Source of the DNA: an uncultured Collinsella sp.
Lineage (GTDB): Bacteria > Actinomycetota > Coriobacteriia > Coriobacteriales > Coriobacteriaceae
Reading direction: 5' to 3'
NCBI GenBank assembly: GCA_900541125.1
Contig: UQIK01000020.1
Coordinates: 1 to 48,168 of the forward strand
DNA: 48,168 nt
Position numbers and translations under genes: made by a program. Positions 8,303-16,830 of this stretch are shown here, piece by piece (the first letter of the stretch is position 1; the number at the start of each line of letters is the position of its first letter). The notes beneath the pieces were generated by a model that saw only the letters and a program-made list of their open reading frames with translations, did no database searches and had not been told where the DNA came from.

Positions 8303-10264
8303 ATGGAACAGAGGGTCCTCGGGGGAAGATACCTCCTCAAGGATAAGGTGGGAACAGGCGGCATGGCGACCGTCTACCGTGCACAGGACCAGGTCCTCGA
8401 CCGCACGGTAGCCGTCAAGATCATGCTGCCGCAGTATGCTGGCGACGCAACCTTCGCCGCACGCTTTAAGCAGGAGGCCCAGGCAGCAGCCGGTCTCTCC
8501 TCCCCCTATATCGTGGGCGTCTACGATTGGGGCAAGGACGGCGACACCTATTACATCGTCATGGAGTACCTGCGCGGCACCGACCTTAAGAGCGGCATCA
8601 AGAGCCACGGCGCCCTCGACCCCAAGAAGGTCGCCCAGATCGGCTCGCAGATCAGCTCTGCGCTTTCGGTCGCCCACAAGCACGAGATCATCCACCGCGA
8701 CATTAAGCCGCAGAACATCATGGTGCTGCCCGACGGCAACATCAAGGTGATGGACTTTGGCATCGCGCGTGCCAAGAACAGCCACCTCACGCAAGACAAC
8801 AACGTGCTGGGAACCGCCCACTACGTCAGCCCCGAGCAGACCCGCGGTCAGGACCTCGGCCCCACCTCGGATATCTACTCGCTGGGCGTCGTGATGTACG
8901 AGTGCGCCACCGGCCGCGTTCCCTTTGACGGTGACGACGCCATCTCGGTCGCACTCAAGCAGGTCAACGAGCTGCCTATTCCGCCGAGCCAGATCAACTC
9001 CGGTGTCGACGCCGACCTTGAGCGCATCATCCTCAAGTGCATGGAGAAAGACCCGGCAAACCGCTTCCAGACCGCCGACGAGCTTCGTCAGGTGCTCAAC
9101 AGCTACCTGTCGGGCCGTGCCGTCAACGTCTCGGAGCCCACGCGCATCATCGGTGCCCCCGGTGAGCTGGGCGCCACCAAGACTCGCGAGCTTTCCGATC
9201 AGACGCGCGCCATGGTGCGTCCCGTCTCGGGCGTGAGTGGCCAGAATACCGCCCGTAGCTCGGTTTCGGGCTCCACCGGCTCCTACGAGGTCGAAAAGCC
9301 CAAATCCAACAAGAACAAGATCATCGCCGCCGTGGTGGCAGCCGTTGCCGTCATCGGCATCGTGGTGGCCTTTGCCACAGGACTCTTTGGCGGCGAGCAG
9401 GTCACCGTGCCCGATGTGCTGGGCAAGGACCAGCAGACTGCCGTCGAGCTGATCAAGGAAGCCGGCCTCGAGGTCGGCACCATCGACCAAAGCTACAACG
9501 ACGATGTCGACGAGGGCAAGGTCGCCGAGCAGACGCCCAACGGCAACACCAAGAAGGCCAAGGGCACCAAGGTGAACCTGGTAATCTCCAAGGGCCCCAA
9601 GCCCTCCGAGAAGGTTGAGGTTCCCCAGCTTGTCGGCCTGACCAAGGACCAGGCAGAAGCCGCGCTGGCAAGCGTTGGCCTGAAGGGCAACGCCTCCGAG
9701 GAGGCCAACGAGGCCGATGAGGGCCAGGTCTTTGAGCAGACCACCGAAGCCGGTAAAGAAGTCGCGAAGGGCACGACCATCTCGTACAAGGTCTCGGGCG
9801 GCCCGGATACCACGTCCGTCCCCGATCTGACCGACATGACCGAGGCCCAGGCGCGCAACGCCCTCGATATGGCAGGCTTTGGCGTCGACGTTAGCTACCA
9901 GGAGAACGACTCGGTTACCGAGGGCACCGTGATCAGCTGGAACCCCAGCGGCAAGCAGAAGCCCGGCGCCACGATTACCGTCGTCATTGCCAAGAAGTCC
10001 GGCAAGGCCGCCGTCCCGGGCAACCTGTACGGTAAGAGCATTTCCGCCGCCGTCACCGCGCTCAACAACGCCGGTTTCTATAACATCGGCTTCTGTGACC
10101 AGAACGGCAATCCCGTAAGCGGTAACGAGGATGCCACCGTTACGGGCGTCTCCCCCACCGGCAAGCAGTCCACCGACAGCACGATCACGCTAACAGTCGC
10201 ACTTTCTGGCTCTGGCTCTGGCTCTGGCTCGGGCACGGGTGACGATTCCGGTACGACCAACTAG
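8303..10264 (+). CDS. pknB: PknB-type Ser/Thr kinase with four PASTA repeats
   Basis: 653 residues. The kinase domain (about 10-270) has VAVK (K39), HRDIKPQN (H131-D133) and DFG; a juxtamembrane stretch leads to one transmembrane helix (about 340-362), then four PASTA repeats, each opening with a VP motif (VPDVLG, VPQLVG, VPDLTD, VPGNLY). PASTA repeats bind muropeptides or lipid II, so this is the likely sensor of the cluster. The C terminus is a Gly/Ser-rich tail. ATG 8303 is chosen over ATG 8288 because AGGAG at about 8293-8297 lies 5 nt upstream. The gap of 132 nt after the SEDS-PBP gene may hold a separate promoter, but none is clear. The gene is last in the cluster and is followed by a strong terminator. 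Confidence 0.95.
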   Translation: MEQRVLGGRYLLKDKVGTGGMATVYRAQDQVLDRTVAVKIMLPQYAGDATFAARFKQEAQAAAGLSSPYIVGVYDWGKDGDTYYIVMEYLRGTDLKSGIKSHGALDPKKVAQIGSQISSALSVAHKHEIIHRDIKPQNIMVLPDGNIKVMDFGIARAKNSHLTQDNNVLGTAHYVSPEQTRGQDLGPTSDIYSLGVVMYECATGRVPFDGDDAISVALKQVNELPIPPSQINSGVDADLERIILKCMEKDPANRFQTADELRQVLNSYLSGRAVNVSEPTRIIGAPGELGATKTRELSDQTRAMVRPVSGVSGQNTARSSVSGSTGSYEVEKPKSNKNKIIAAVVAAVAVIGIVVAFATGLFGGEQVTVPDVLGKDQQTAVELIKEAGLEVGTIDQSYNDDVDEGKVAEQTPNGNTKKAKGTKVNLVISKGPKPSEKVEVPQLVGLTKDQAEAALASVGLKGNASEEANEADEGQVFEQTTEAGKEVAKGTTISYKVSGGPDTTSVPDLTDMTEAQARNALDMAGFGVDVSYQENDSVTEGTVISWNPSGKQKPGATITVVIAKKSGKAAVPGNLYGKSISAAVTALNNAGFYNIGFCDQNGNPVSGNEDATVTGVSPTGKQSTDSTITLTVALSGSGSGSGSGTGDDSGTTN

Positions 10265-10315
10265 TCGCCACCCCACCGCTCATCACGGCTTTCGCCGCAA
10301 ACATATTCGCTCACA

Positions 10316-10356
10316 GGCGCCCGCTTGCTCCCCCAGCAAGCGGGCGCCTCGTTTTT
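10316..10356 (+). terminator. Rho-independent terminator after pknB
   Basis: A perfect 14-bp stem (GGCGCCCGCTTGCT at 10316-10329 with AGCAAGCGGGCGCC at 10335-10348), a 5-nt C loop, then TCGTTTTT. It ends the six-gene kinase/cell-wall cluster. Confidence 0.9.
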
Positions 10357-10412
10357 GACATCGCATGAACCAGAAGAGCCAGGCACCGTAGCGGTACCGG
10401 GCTCGATATTCC

Positions 10413-10501
10413 TCTGGTGCCCCCGGGCGGATTCGAAAACTCCCCCCGCGGGGAAATTGGTGACGCGGGTGTCGACAGCCCGAATCCACCGGCGGTCCCA
10501 C
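10413..10501. repeat. Partial copies of the tRNA-Arg 3' half
   Basis: Positions 10413-10437 repeat, base for base over 25 nt, the end of the neighbouring tRNA gene (10543-10567), in the same orientation: the CCA end, the acceptor 3' strand and the T loop. Positions 10465-10501 hold a diverged copy of the same 3' half on the other strand, recognisable by GCGGGTGTCGAC followed by GAATCC. Neither copy can fold as a full tRNA. Duplicated tRNA 3' ends are the classic footprint of integrase attachment sites, but no integrase is nearby; a decayed tandem tRNA is the alternative. Confidence 0.6.
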
Positions 10502-10544
10502 AAACCAGAAACGGCGCCGCTCTCGCGACGCCGTCATAATCTTC

Positions 10545-10620
10545 TGGTGCCCCCGGGCGGATTCGAACCGTCGACACCCGCTTTAGGAGAGCGGTGCTCT
10601 ATCCCCTGAGCTACGGAGGC
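10545..10620 (-). tRNA. tRNA-Arg (anticodon CCT)
   Basis: 76 nt read on the minus strand. Acceptor GCCTCCG pairs with CGGGGGC (one G-U), the D stem is GCTC/GAGC, the anticodon stem CCGCT/AGCGG with loop CTCCTAA, so the anticodon is CCT and it reads AGG codons. The T loop is TTCGAAT; the T stem GACGG/CCGCC has one A-C mismatch. The CCA end is encoded. The identification rests on a complete cloverleaf by eye. Confidence 0.95.
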
Positions 10621-10689
10621 ATGTTGTACTAGTGTAGCAGATTTACGCCGTTGTAATACAGCGTATAGCCACTCTTCGAAGTTGCGGTG

Positions 10690-10915
10690 GAACAGCCCTC
10701 CGGAAAGTGTGTCCCACTATCCAGGCAAATTCTGGGTCAAACTTTCCCAATGGGACCTCGCTGGAAACTGTGTCCCAGAATTTCGGCTCGAAACGGGACA
10801 CGGTTTCCCAAACGACCCCGTTCCGGAAACTACATCCCGGAATCGGCGCTCGAACTGGGATGCACTTTCCCAATCGAGCCCCGTGGGAAACTGCGTCCCA
10901 CTTTGGGGGGCGCTC
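10690..10915. repeat. Array of imperfect hairpin repeats, GGAAACTGTGTCCC family
   Basis: Three and a half hairpin units follow one another. Each has a left arm like GGAAACTGTGTCCCA, a spacer of about 17-20 nt and a right arm like CGGGACACGGTTTCC. Related units occur at 32904-32947 and 47752-47922. The arms differ between units but compensate, which suggests that the fold is conserved. No protein is likely here. Confidence 0.75.
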
Positions 10916-10923
10916 TTTAATGA

Positions 10924-11322
10924 CTAGTTACCTTTGTGGAAGAGGTTTTTGATAACGGAGGGGATGCTCTTGGCGCCCTTGGCCGTCACATCGATAAAGT
11001 CGGGCGAACGCACGAGCTTATCCTCGTCGACGTACTTGCGGACCGCGCGCAACGTCTCTTTGTCGTCGCGCGTCGAAAACGTAAAGTGACCGTTGTCCTT
11101 GGTGAAGATGGCAAAACGCGTGATCTTCTTGGTGCCGCGTAAAACCTCAGCGGCAATATAGTCGACCTCGTCCCACGGGATTTGAATATAATCCTCGGGA
11201 TTGCGCTCGTTGTAATACTCGAACGCCTTATTGCCCACCATCACGTTACCGTGGCTGGTAAGCCCCATCAGGCAAGTTGCCGGCGTTGCCAGATCGACCG
11301 TGCTGTTCTGAGATTGCGCCAT
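10924..11322 (-). CDS. manO: DUF956 family protein of mannose PTS operons (ManO-like)
   Basis: 132 residues matching the DUF956 family, found almost only beside mannose-family PTS genes. No catalytic motif is visible; the protein looks soluble with a PH-like alternation of strands (VMVGNKAFEYYNER, IPWDEVDYIAAEV, RFAIFTKDNGHFTF). The start ATG at 11322 (MAQSQNST) has GGAGGGCGAGG just upstream; an in-frame GTG at 11373 lies inside a hairpin and is unlikely. It follows manZ at 120 nt with a hairpin between, so its expression may be reduced relative to manXYZ. A regulatory role in the PTS is inferred from context only. Confidence 0.85.
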   Translation of the reverse strand: MAQSQNSTVDLATPATCLMGLTSHGNVMVGNKAFEYYNERNPEDYIQIPWDEVDYIAAEVLRGTKKITRFAIFTKDNGHFTFSTRDDKETLRAVRKYVDEDKLVRSPDFIDVTAKGAKSIPSVIKNLFHKGN

Positions 11323-11350
11323 GCGCGCCTCGCCCTCCAAATTAAACAAT

Positions 11351-11386
11351 CGGACCGCATCCAGTGTACCCACCGGGTGCGGTCCG
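11351..11386 (-). terminator. Hairpin between manZ and the DUF956 gene
   Basis: CGGACCGCA (11351-11359) pairs perfectly with TGCGGTCCG (11378-11386). On the minus strand it is followed by ATTGTTTAATTT, a weak T tract, so it may be a partial terminator or attenuator between manZ and the DUF956 gene. Confidence 0.45.
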
Positions 11387-11442
11387 TTTCAATGGCTCAA
11401 AAGCCCTTGCCTAGCAATTCTCGGTCTTAAGCCGAAACGTGC

Positions 11443-12363
11443 TTACATGAAGCCGCAGACGCGACCGATGATGCCGATGGCGAAGAGAGCCAGGATGATG
11501 ACGATCGGGCTGACCTTCTTCTTGAGGAGCTTGCAGACCAGCAGGGTCAGGCACACGGCGGCAAGGCCGGGGATGAGCTGATCGAGGTTGGCCTGAAGCG
11601 TGGTGACCTTCACCTGATCAAGGGCGTTAGCACCGATGGAGTTATACATCGTCAGTGCTTCCTTGACACCCTCAGAACCGGAGGGCAGGTTAGCCCAGTC
11701 GATAAAGGCGCCAGCAGACTGCGTGACCTTGGAGACGACCGGGGTGAAGGAGATGGACACCCAGCGCTCGACCAGGGCGCCGATGATGAACATACCCAGG
11801 ATGGAAGCACCCTCGGTGACCTTGCCCATCAGACCGCCGGAGAGGTCCTTGGCGATGGAGGAGCCGACCTTGTAGCCAAACTCCTGCGTGTACCACAGGA
11901 AGGCGTAACGGATGATGTTCCACGCGAAGAAGAACAGCAGCGGACCGGCGATGCTGCCGGACAGGGCCAGGGAAGCGCCCAGAGCACCCAGAATCGGGCG
12001 AAGGGTGAACCAGAAGGCGGGGTCGCCGACACCGGCGAGCGGGCCCATCATACCGACCTTGACGCCCTGGATGGCGACGTCGTCAATCGGGGCACCGTTG
12101 GCGCGCTCCTCCTCGAGAGCGAGGGTAACGCCAATGACGGGGGCGGAAACATAGGGGTGGGTGTTATAGAACTCCAGGTGGCGCTTAAGAGCGGCAATCT
12201 GGTCATCCTTGCTGGTGTAGAGCTTCTTGATCGCAGGGATCATTGCGAAGCACCAGCCGCCGTTCTGCATACGCTCGTAGTTCCACGAGCCCTGAAGGAA
12301 CTGATGACGGAAGCAAACCTTCTTGCGGTCAGCCTTGGTGAGCTGAATCTTGTTCTCTGCCAT
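11443..12363 (-). CDS. manZ: PTS mannose-family transporter subunit IID
   Basis: 306 residues, matching EIID of the mannose (Man) family: the amphipathic N-terminal region with FRHQFLQGSWNYERMQNGGW, the GPLAGVGD motif in the middle, and hydrophobic C-terminal segments. With IIC it forms the sugar-translocating membrane complex. The start ATG at 12363 (MAENKIQ) has GGAGGGGAG 8 nt upstream; an upstream in-frame start at 12372 would overlap that site. It is third in the manXYZ operon, 16 nt after manY. Substrate may be mannose, glucose, fructose or an amino sugar; the sequence does not decide. Confidence 0.95.
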   Translation of the reverse strand: MAENKIQLTKADRKKVCFRHQFLQGSWNYERMQNGGWCFAMIPAIKKLYTSKDDQIAALKRHLEFYNTHPYVSAPVIGVTLALEEERANGAPIDDVAIQGVKVGMMGPLAGVGDPAFWFTLRPILGALGASLALSGSIAGPLLFFFAWNIIRYAFLWYTQEFGYKVGSSIAKDLSGGLMGKVTEGASILGMFIIGALVERWVSISFTPVVSKVTQSAGAFIDWANLPSGSEGVKEALTMYNSIGANALDQVKVTTLQANLDQLIPGLAAVCLTLLVCKLLKKKVSPIVIILALFAIGIIGRVCGFM

Positions 12364-12379
12364 ATGTATCACTCCCCTC

Positions 12380-13198
12380 CTACTCGTAATCGTTCAGAAT
12401 GTCGCCGAGCGGGTCACCGGAGCCGCCGCCCATGCCGCCACCCTGCTTGGCCAGATCCTTAAGGCCAAGGTAGATGAGGGCAAGGGAGATGCCGATGAGG
12501 CCAAGGGCGATCAGCGTGAGCTGAGGGATGGCAGCAAGGACAAAGCCGAGGATGAAGAACGGCCAGGTCTCCTTGGTGGCCATCATGTTGATGACCATGG
12601 CGTAACCGACGGAAGCGACCATGCCGCCGCCGACAGCCATACCGCCGGACAGCCAGTCGGGCATAGCGTTAAGCGCGTTGGTAACAGCCTCGGCCGGGAT
12701 GATGCACAGAAGTACTGCCGGGATGGCGATACGAAGGCCCTGCATGAGGATAGCAGCGTACTGCCAGCGCTCGATGCCGGAGAAGTCGCCCTTCTCGGCG
12801 CAACCGTCCATGGCGTGAGCGATAGCGGTAGCCAGGGTACGGCAGATCATGGTCAGGAACAGACCAGCGACCGACAGCGGGACAGCGACGGCGATGGCGG
12901 CGGTAACGGCCTTGGCCGAATCGGTGGCGCCACCGTTGAGGGCGAGCACCATGATGATCGAAGAAGCGACCGAGGCCAGAGCGGCGTCAGGCGCGACAGC
13001 GGCGCCGACGTTAGCCCAGCCAAGGGCCATCATCTGGAGCGAACCGCCCAGGAGGATGCCCTCCTGAAGGTGACCGGTTACGAGACCGATAAGCGTGCAT
13101 GCCACGAGCGGCTGATGGAACTGGAACTCATCCAGAATGCCTTCCATACCGGCAAGCAACGCGACAATCGCAACAAGCAGAATAGTGATTGCAGACAT
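12380..13198 (-). CDS. manY: PTS mannose-family transporter subunit IIC
   Basis: 272 residues, polytopic, matching EIIC of the mannose family (MEGILDEFQFHQPLVACTLIG near the N terminus, then about seven hydrophobic segments). It forms the membrane channel with IID. The C terminus is Gly-rich (GGGMGGGSGD). ATG 13198 has AAAGGAGG about 8 nt upstream. It follows manX by 18 nt and precedes manZ by 16 nt, so the three are one transcription unit. Confidence 0.95.
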   Translation of the reverse strand: MSAITILLVAIVALLAGMEGILDEFQFHQPLVACTLIGLVTGHLQEGILLGGSLQMMALGWANVGAAVAPDAALASVASSIIMVLALNGGATDSAKAVTAAIAVAVPLSVAGLFLTMICRTLATAIAHAMDGCAEKGDFSGIERWQYAAILMQGLRIAIPAVLLCIIPAEAVTNALNAMPDWLSGGMAVGGGMVASVGYAMVINMMATKETWPFFILGFVLAAIPQLTLIALGLIGISLALIYLGLKDLAKQGGGMGGGSGDPLGDILNDYE

Positions 13199-13216
13199 GT
13201 ATCGGACCCTCCTTTA

Positions 13217-14206
13217 CTATGCTTGAGCGGCCAGTTCGGCCTTAGCTTTCTTCAACATGGCGTCGAGATCCTCGGAGGAATCCGAAGGAACCTTGCGGAC
13301 CTCGAACTTGACGCCCTTGGCCTTGAGGGCCTCGAGAGTCTTAACGTCATCATCGCCCATAGCGACGGCGTTGGTGACGACGACCTTGCCCTTGGAGTGA
13401 GCCATGGAACCGATGTTGACTTCCTTGATGTCGACGCCGGCCTCGATGGCCTTGAGCAGATCCTGCGGGTTCTCAAAGAGCAGCATGGCCTTGGTGTCAC
13501 CAAAACGCGTGTCCTTGACGACCTCGGCCATCTTCTTGATGGGCACGACGTTGGCATGGACTCCCGGAGGGGCAGCCTGCTCAATCATCGTCTTGCGAAG
13601 CTCGTCGTGAGCAACGCCGTCGGAAACCACGATGATGCGGTTGGGGTTGATCTGCTTGGTCCACGTGGTGGCCACCTGACCATGCAGCAGACGGGTGTCG
13701 ATACGGACGTGGGCAATCTTGATGTGCCCGTCGCCGATGACCGTTCCCGGAGGGATGGCGCCTGCAAGAGCAGTGGCGGCCGTAGCCGGCTTCTTCTCCT
13801 CGGGCTCCAGAGACTCGGGCTTGACGCGCACGCCAGCCTTAGCCTCAGTCACGAGATGTTTTGCGATCGCATGTGCAGTGTTCTTTGCGTCAAAGCGCTG
13901 CGAATATGCCTCGATGAGCATAGGCAGGTTGACACCGGTGACGATAGCCCAGGAATCGTGGCCCTCGATGAGCCCGCTGATCTGGTTGAACGGCGTGCCG
14001 CCCCACAGATCAACGAGGAAGAGCACCTGCTCCTGGTCTTCGAAGGAAGCGACTGCTTCCTCGACCTTGGCACGGAAATCGTCGGGGCCCATGCTCGGCT
14101 CGAGCGAGACCACGGCAACAGACGGCTGATCGCCAAAGACCATCGAGCCCGTCTGCTTGATTCCAGCTGCCAAGTCCCCGTGGCTAGCAAGAACAATACT
14201 TACCAT
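13217..14206 (-). CDS. manX: PTS mannose-family subunit IIAB (fused)
   Basis: 329 residues. The IIA domain (about 1-130) has the phosphorylated histidine in LASHGD (H9) and FLVDLWGGTPFN; a Pro/Ala/Glu linker (about 130-160) joins it to the IIB domain, whose acceptor histidine lies in DTRLLHGQV (H175). Phosphate passes from HPr to IIA to IIB to the sugar. ATG 14206 is chosen over GTG 14209 because AAGGAGG sits 7 nt before the ATG. First gene of the operon; the upstream region (14207-14557) should hold its promoter. No LevR or other dedicated regulator is adjacent. Confidence 0.95.
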   Translation of the reverse strand: MVSIVLASHGDLAAGIKQTGSMVFGDQPSVAVVSLEPSMGPDDFRAKVEEAVASFEDQEQVLFLVDLWGGTPFNQISGLIEGHDSWAIVTGVNLPMLIEAYSQRFDAKNTAHAIAKHLVTEAKAGVRVKPESLEPEEKKPATAATALAGAIPPGTVIGDGHIKIAHVRIDTRLLHGQVATTWTKQINPNRIIVVSDGVAHDELRKTMIEQAAPPGVHANVVPIKKMAEVVKDTRFGDTKAMLLFENPQDLLKAIEAGVDIKEVNIGSMAHSKGKVVVTNAVAMGDDDVKTLEALKAKGVKFEVRKVPSDSSEDLDAMLKKAKAELAAQA

Positions 14207-14557
14207 CACATAACCTCCTTTTTGTCTACGTATTTCCTACACGACATGAAAGGAGTATAGCTGTTTGGTTTGTGGAATTATAGCTAAATCCGCAAAAAGT
14301 TGGATTATTTGTTTAAACGTCTAGGTTTGTTACAAGTTGATTACGTTACTGCTTTTTGACTCATTACACGACAAGGCGTCGCTCATCAAGCCATGTATTT
14401 TATAGATACAAGCAAGCTGTTCATTAATATCGATATTAAGCAAATGCGAATGTGCTCGTACTGTCACTATTTTGTTTAAACAGACATGGCTTGACTATTT
14501 GCACGACTTATGCTCAACAAAACTACTCAAAAAAGTTGCGGTGAAATAGTTCTTGTT
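14207..14557 (-). promoter_or_regulatory. AT-rich control region upstream of manXYZ
   Basis: This 350-base stretch is much richer in A and T than its surroundings and holds no plausible gene. On the minus strand, -10-like TATAAT (14277-14282 complement) and TATACT (14254-14259 complement) lie within 80 nt of manX; matching -35 boxes are unclear. A perfect 16-bp palindrome TTAATATCGATATTAA lies at 14424-14439, and TTTGTTTAAAC occurs near 14310 and again near 14470. These are candidate operators or a catabolite-control region. The stretch is cut off at its far end by the insertion sequence. Confidence 0.4.
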
Positions 14558-15856
14558 GGGGGTGCGGACAGAAAGCTGGACCGTGAAGCGGTCCGGACTG
14601 GAGGTTCGCATGTACAGCAGGGAGAAGGTCGAGCTCTTCCTCCTGGCGACGGAGGACGGCATGGGGCCGACCGCCGCCGCGAAGTTCGCGGGGGTCACGG
14701 TGAGCGCGGCCAAGAAGTGGGCGACGGGGCACCTCCCGCGCAGCTACACCGGCGGGGGCTGTAGAATCGTGGCGAGGAAACCGCCACGGAAGGAGGCCAG
14801 CTTGGGCCCCGACAAGTCGATCTACGCCCCACCCGCGACCGGCCCGCTCGCCGGGCTCAACGAGGACCAGATAGAGAACTTGCTGCTCAGGGCGGTGTTG
14901 GCCGACCTAAAAGCGGAAGGGTGGGACCCGGCTTCGATCTCGAACAGGAGCAAGTGCGAGCTCGGCGAGAGATTGAGGCGGGCGACCGCCCTGCCCCTCC
15001 GCTCGATCACAGGTTTCTTGAGGATATCGAAGAGCTCCTATGAGTACTGGAGGCCCCGCGTCGCCGCGCCGCGCGACCGCGACGCCGACATACGAGACCG
15101 CGTGGTGCGCATCTTCCGCGAGGGCTCGGGGTGCTGGGGGTACCGCACCGTCTGGGCGCGCCTGCGCCGCGAGGGCGTCCGCGCCAGCGAGAAGCGCGTG
15201 GCCCGCGTGATGCGCGAGGAGCGCCTCGAGGTCGTCTACAACAAGAGACGCGCCCGGGGCTACAGCTCCTACGCCGGCGAGGTCTCCAAGGCGCCGGAGA
15301 ACCTCGTGAACAGGAATTTCCACGCCGACGAGCCCAACCGGCTGTGGCTCACCGACATCACCGAGTTCAGGCTCCCGGGCGGCGAGAAGGTCTACCTGAG
15401 CCCGGTCATCGACTGCTTCGACGGGATGCCCGTCGCCTGGTCGATCGGGCTGCACCCCGACAAGCGCCTCGCGAACTCGAGCCTGCTCAAGGCCTGCGCG
15501 GCGAGGCCGGCGGGCGCGCGCACGACGATCCACTCGGACCGGGGCGGCCACTACCGCTGGTCGGAGTGGATTGGGATCTGCGAGGAGAACGGCCTGGTCA
15601 GGAGCATGTCCGCGAAGGGCTGCAGCCCGGACAACTCGGCCTGCGAGGGCTTCTTCGGGCGCCTCAAGAACGAGTTCTTCCACTACAGGGACTGGGAGGG
15701 CGTGACGGCCGAGGAGTTCATGGGAAGGCTCGAGGCCTACCTCGTGTACTATCGTGAGGAGCGGATCAAGAAGTCCCTCGGGTGGCTGAGCCCGATGGAG
15801 TACCGCAGGAAGCTTGGATACGCCTAGGCGCGGTCCAAGAAATCGTCCGCACCCCC
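14558..15856 (+). mobile_element. IS3-family insertion sequence
   Basis: About 1.3 kb bounded by imperfect inverted repeats: the left end reads GGGGGTGCGGAC then, 7 nt on, TGGACCG; the right end, on the opposite strand, GGGGGTGCGGAC then TTGGACCG. It carries one transposase gene. The exact ends are set by the inverted repeats and could be off by a few bases. The bases outside the two ends (TGTT and GCTG) do not form a target duplication, and the flanks do not belong to one gene, so a deletion or rearrangement probably followed insertion. Confidence 0.85.
14610..15827 (+). CDS. IS3-family transposase, single reading frame
   Basis: 405 residues. The N-terminal part (about 1-60) is a helix-turn-helix of the OrfA type (GMGPTAAAKFAGVTVSAAKKW); about 120-190 is the HTH_21 region, and the DDE integrase core (about 235-400) has TDITEF, SDRGGHY and the glutamate in CEGFFGRLKNE. 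IS3 elements normally make this protein by -1 frameshifting between orfA and orfB; here the frame is continuous. ATG 14610 has GGAGG 5 nt upstream. All three catalytic acidic residues are present, so the element could be active. AGG and other codons rare in the neighbouring genes are frequent, as expected for a mobile gene. Confidence 0.93.
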   Translation: MYSREKVELFLLATEDGMGPTAAAKFAGVTVSAAKKWATGHLPRSYTGGGCRIVARKPPRKEASLGPDKSIYAPPATGPLAGLNEDQIENLLLRAVLADLKAEGWDPASISNRSKCELGERLRRATALPLRSITGFLRISKSSYEYWRPRVAAPRDRDADIRDRVVRIFREGSGCWGYRTVWARLRREGVRASEKRVARVMREERLEVVYNKRRARGYSSYAGEVSKAPENLVNRNFHADEPNRLWLTDITEFRLPGGEKVYLSPVIDCFDGMPVAWSIGLHPDKRLANSSLLKACAARPAGARTTIHSDRGGHYRWSEWIGICEENGLVRSMSAKGCSPDNSACEGFFGRLKNEFFHYRDWEGVTAEEFMGRLEAYLVYYREERIKKSLGWLSPMEYRRKLGYA

Positions 15857-16760
15857 GCTGGGCGCGGCGATCATCTTTGGCGCGGCTCCGCTGGCCATGA
15901 CCATCTATTGCGTCGCCATCGCCATCGGCGTCTCGCAGGGTGCCGAGTGGGCGCTCACCAACCCCACCCATGTGTACCAGAACAGCTGGTTCCACTACGC
16001 TAAGGTATACGCGGCGCTCGCCGGTTGCTGGGGCTTCATTGCCATTAAGTACCAGTGGGGAAAGATCGGCAAGGCGCATTGGTTCCGCGCATGGCCGTTT
16101 GTGATCGTCGCCATCAACATCATGATCGCCGTCGTGTCCGACTTCGAGAGCGCCTATCACTTCTTTGTCCTGGGCGAGTCCACCTGGGTCACCTCCGAAG
16201 GTGCCACGCAGCTGGCCGGCTGGAACAACGTGTTCAACGGCATCGCCGGTATCATCAACATCTTCTGCATGACCGGTTGGTGGAGCGTCTACGCCTCCGA
16301 GGATCAGACCGACATGCTGTGGCCCGATATGACCTGGGTCTACATCATCGCCTACGATATCTGGAACTTCTGCTACACCTACAACTGCCTGCCCACCCAC
16401 TCCTGGTTCTGCGGCTTTGCGCTGCTGCTGGCGCCCACCGTCGCCGCCTTTATCTGGAACAAGGGCGGCTGGATCCAGAACCGCGCCTTTACGCTGGCCA
16501 TTTGGTGCATGTTTGCCCAGGTGTTTCCGTACTTCCAGGAGGAGTCCATCTTTGTGACCCACTCCACGCTCGACCCCGGCGCCGCCACCGCGGTCTCGAT
16601 TGCCGCGCTGGTCGCCAACGTCGCCGCGATCATCTACATCGCCTACCGCGCCAAGAAGCTCGGTCGCAATCCCTACAAGCAGGATGTCTTTGAGGGCACC
16701 AGCGATTGGGAGAAGGCTACCGCTCGCCGCGCCAAGGTTGATTACGCGCACGCCGAGTAA
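15857..16760 (+). pseudogene. DUF5692 membrane protein, 5' end lost at the IS
   Basis: The frame runs without a stop from the right end of the insertion sequence (codons PLGAAIIFGAAPLAM) to 16760; the first internal ATG is at 15897 and would give 287 residues, but no ribosome binding site precedes it. The product is a polytopic membrane protein rich in Trp and Tyr resembling DUF5692, a family of unknown function common in gut bacteria. The in-frame codons directly after the IS read as part of a membrane helix, so the N-terminal part was removed. The sequence on the other side of the IS does not encode the missing part. A short active protein driven from the IS cannot be excluded. Confidence 0.65.
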
Positions 16761-16830
16761 CATGCCCGGTGCAAACGCCGCTTGAATGTGAAGCCGCCTG
16801 GCCGACTCCGCGCAATGCAACGTATTGCAT

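Noticed and set aside
10265..10609. Open frames between pknB and the tRNA
   Set aside because: They cross the terminator and tRNA copies and have no supported start.
12350..14260. A 636-codon plus-strand frame opposite the mannose PTS genes
   Set aside because: It spans three real genes and their gaps on the other strand and reads as low-complexity His/Asp/Gly-rich sequence.
14510..14764. A small frame starting at 14510 that runs into the IS as the lost start of the DUF5692 gene
   Set aside because: The few codons before the IS end do not look like a membrane protein start, have no ribosome binding site, and the rest is IS sequence.
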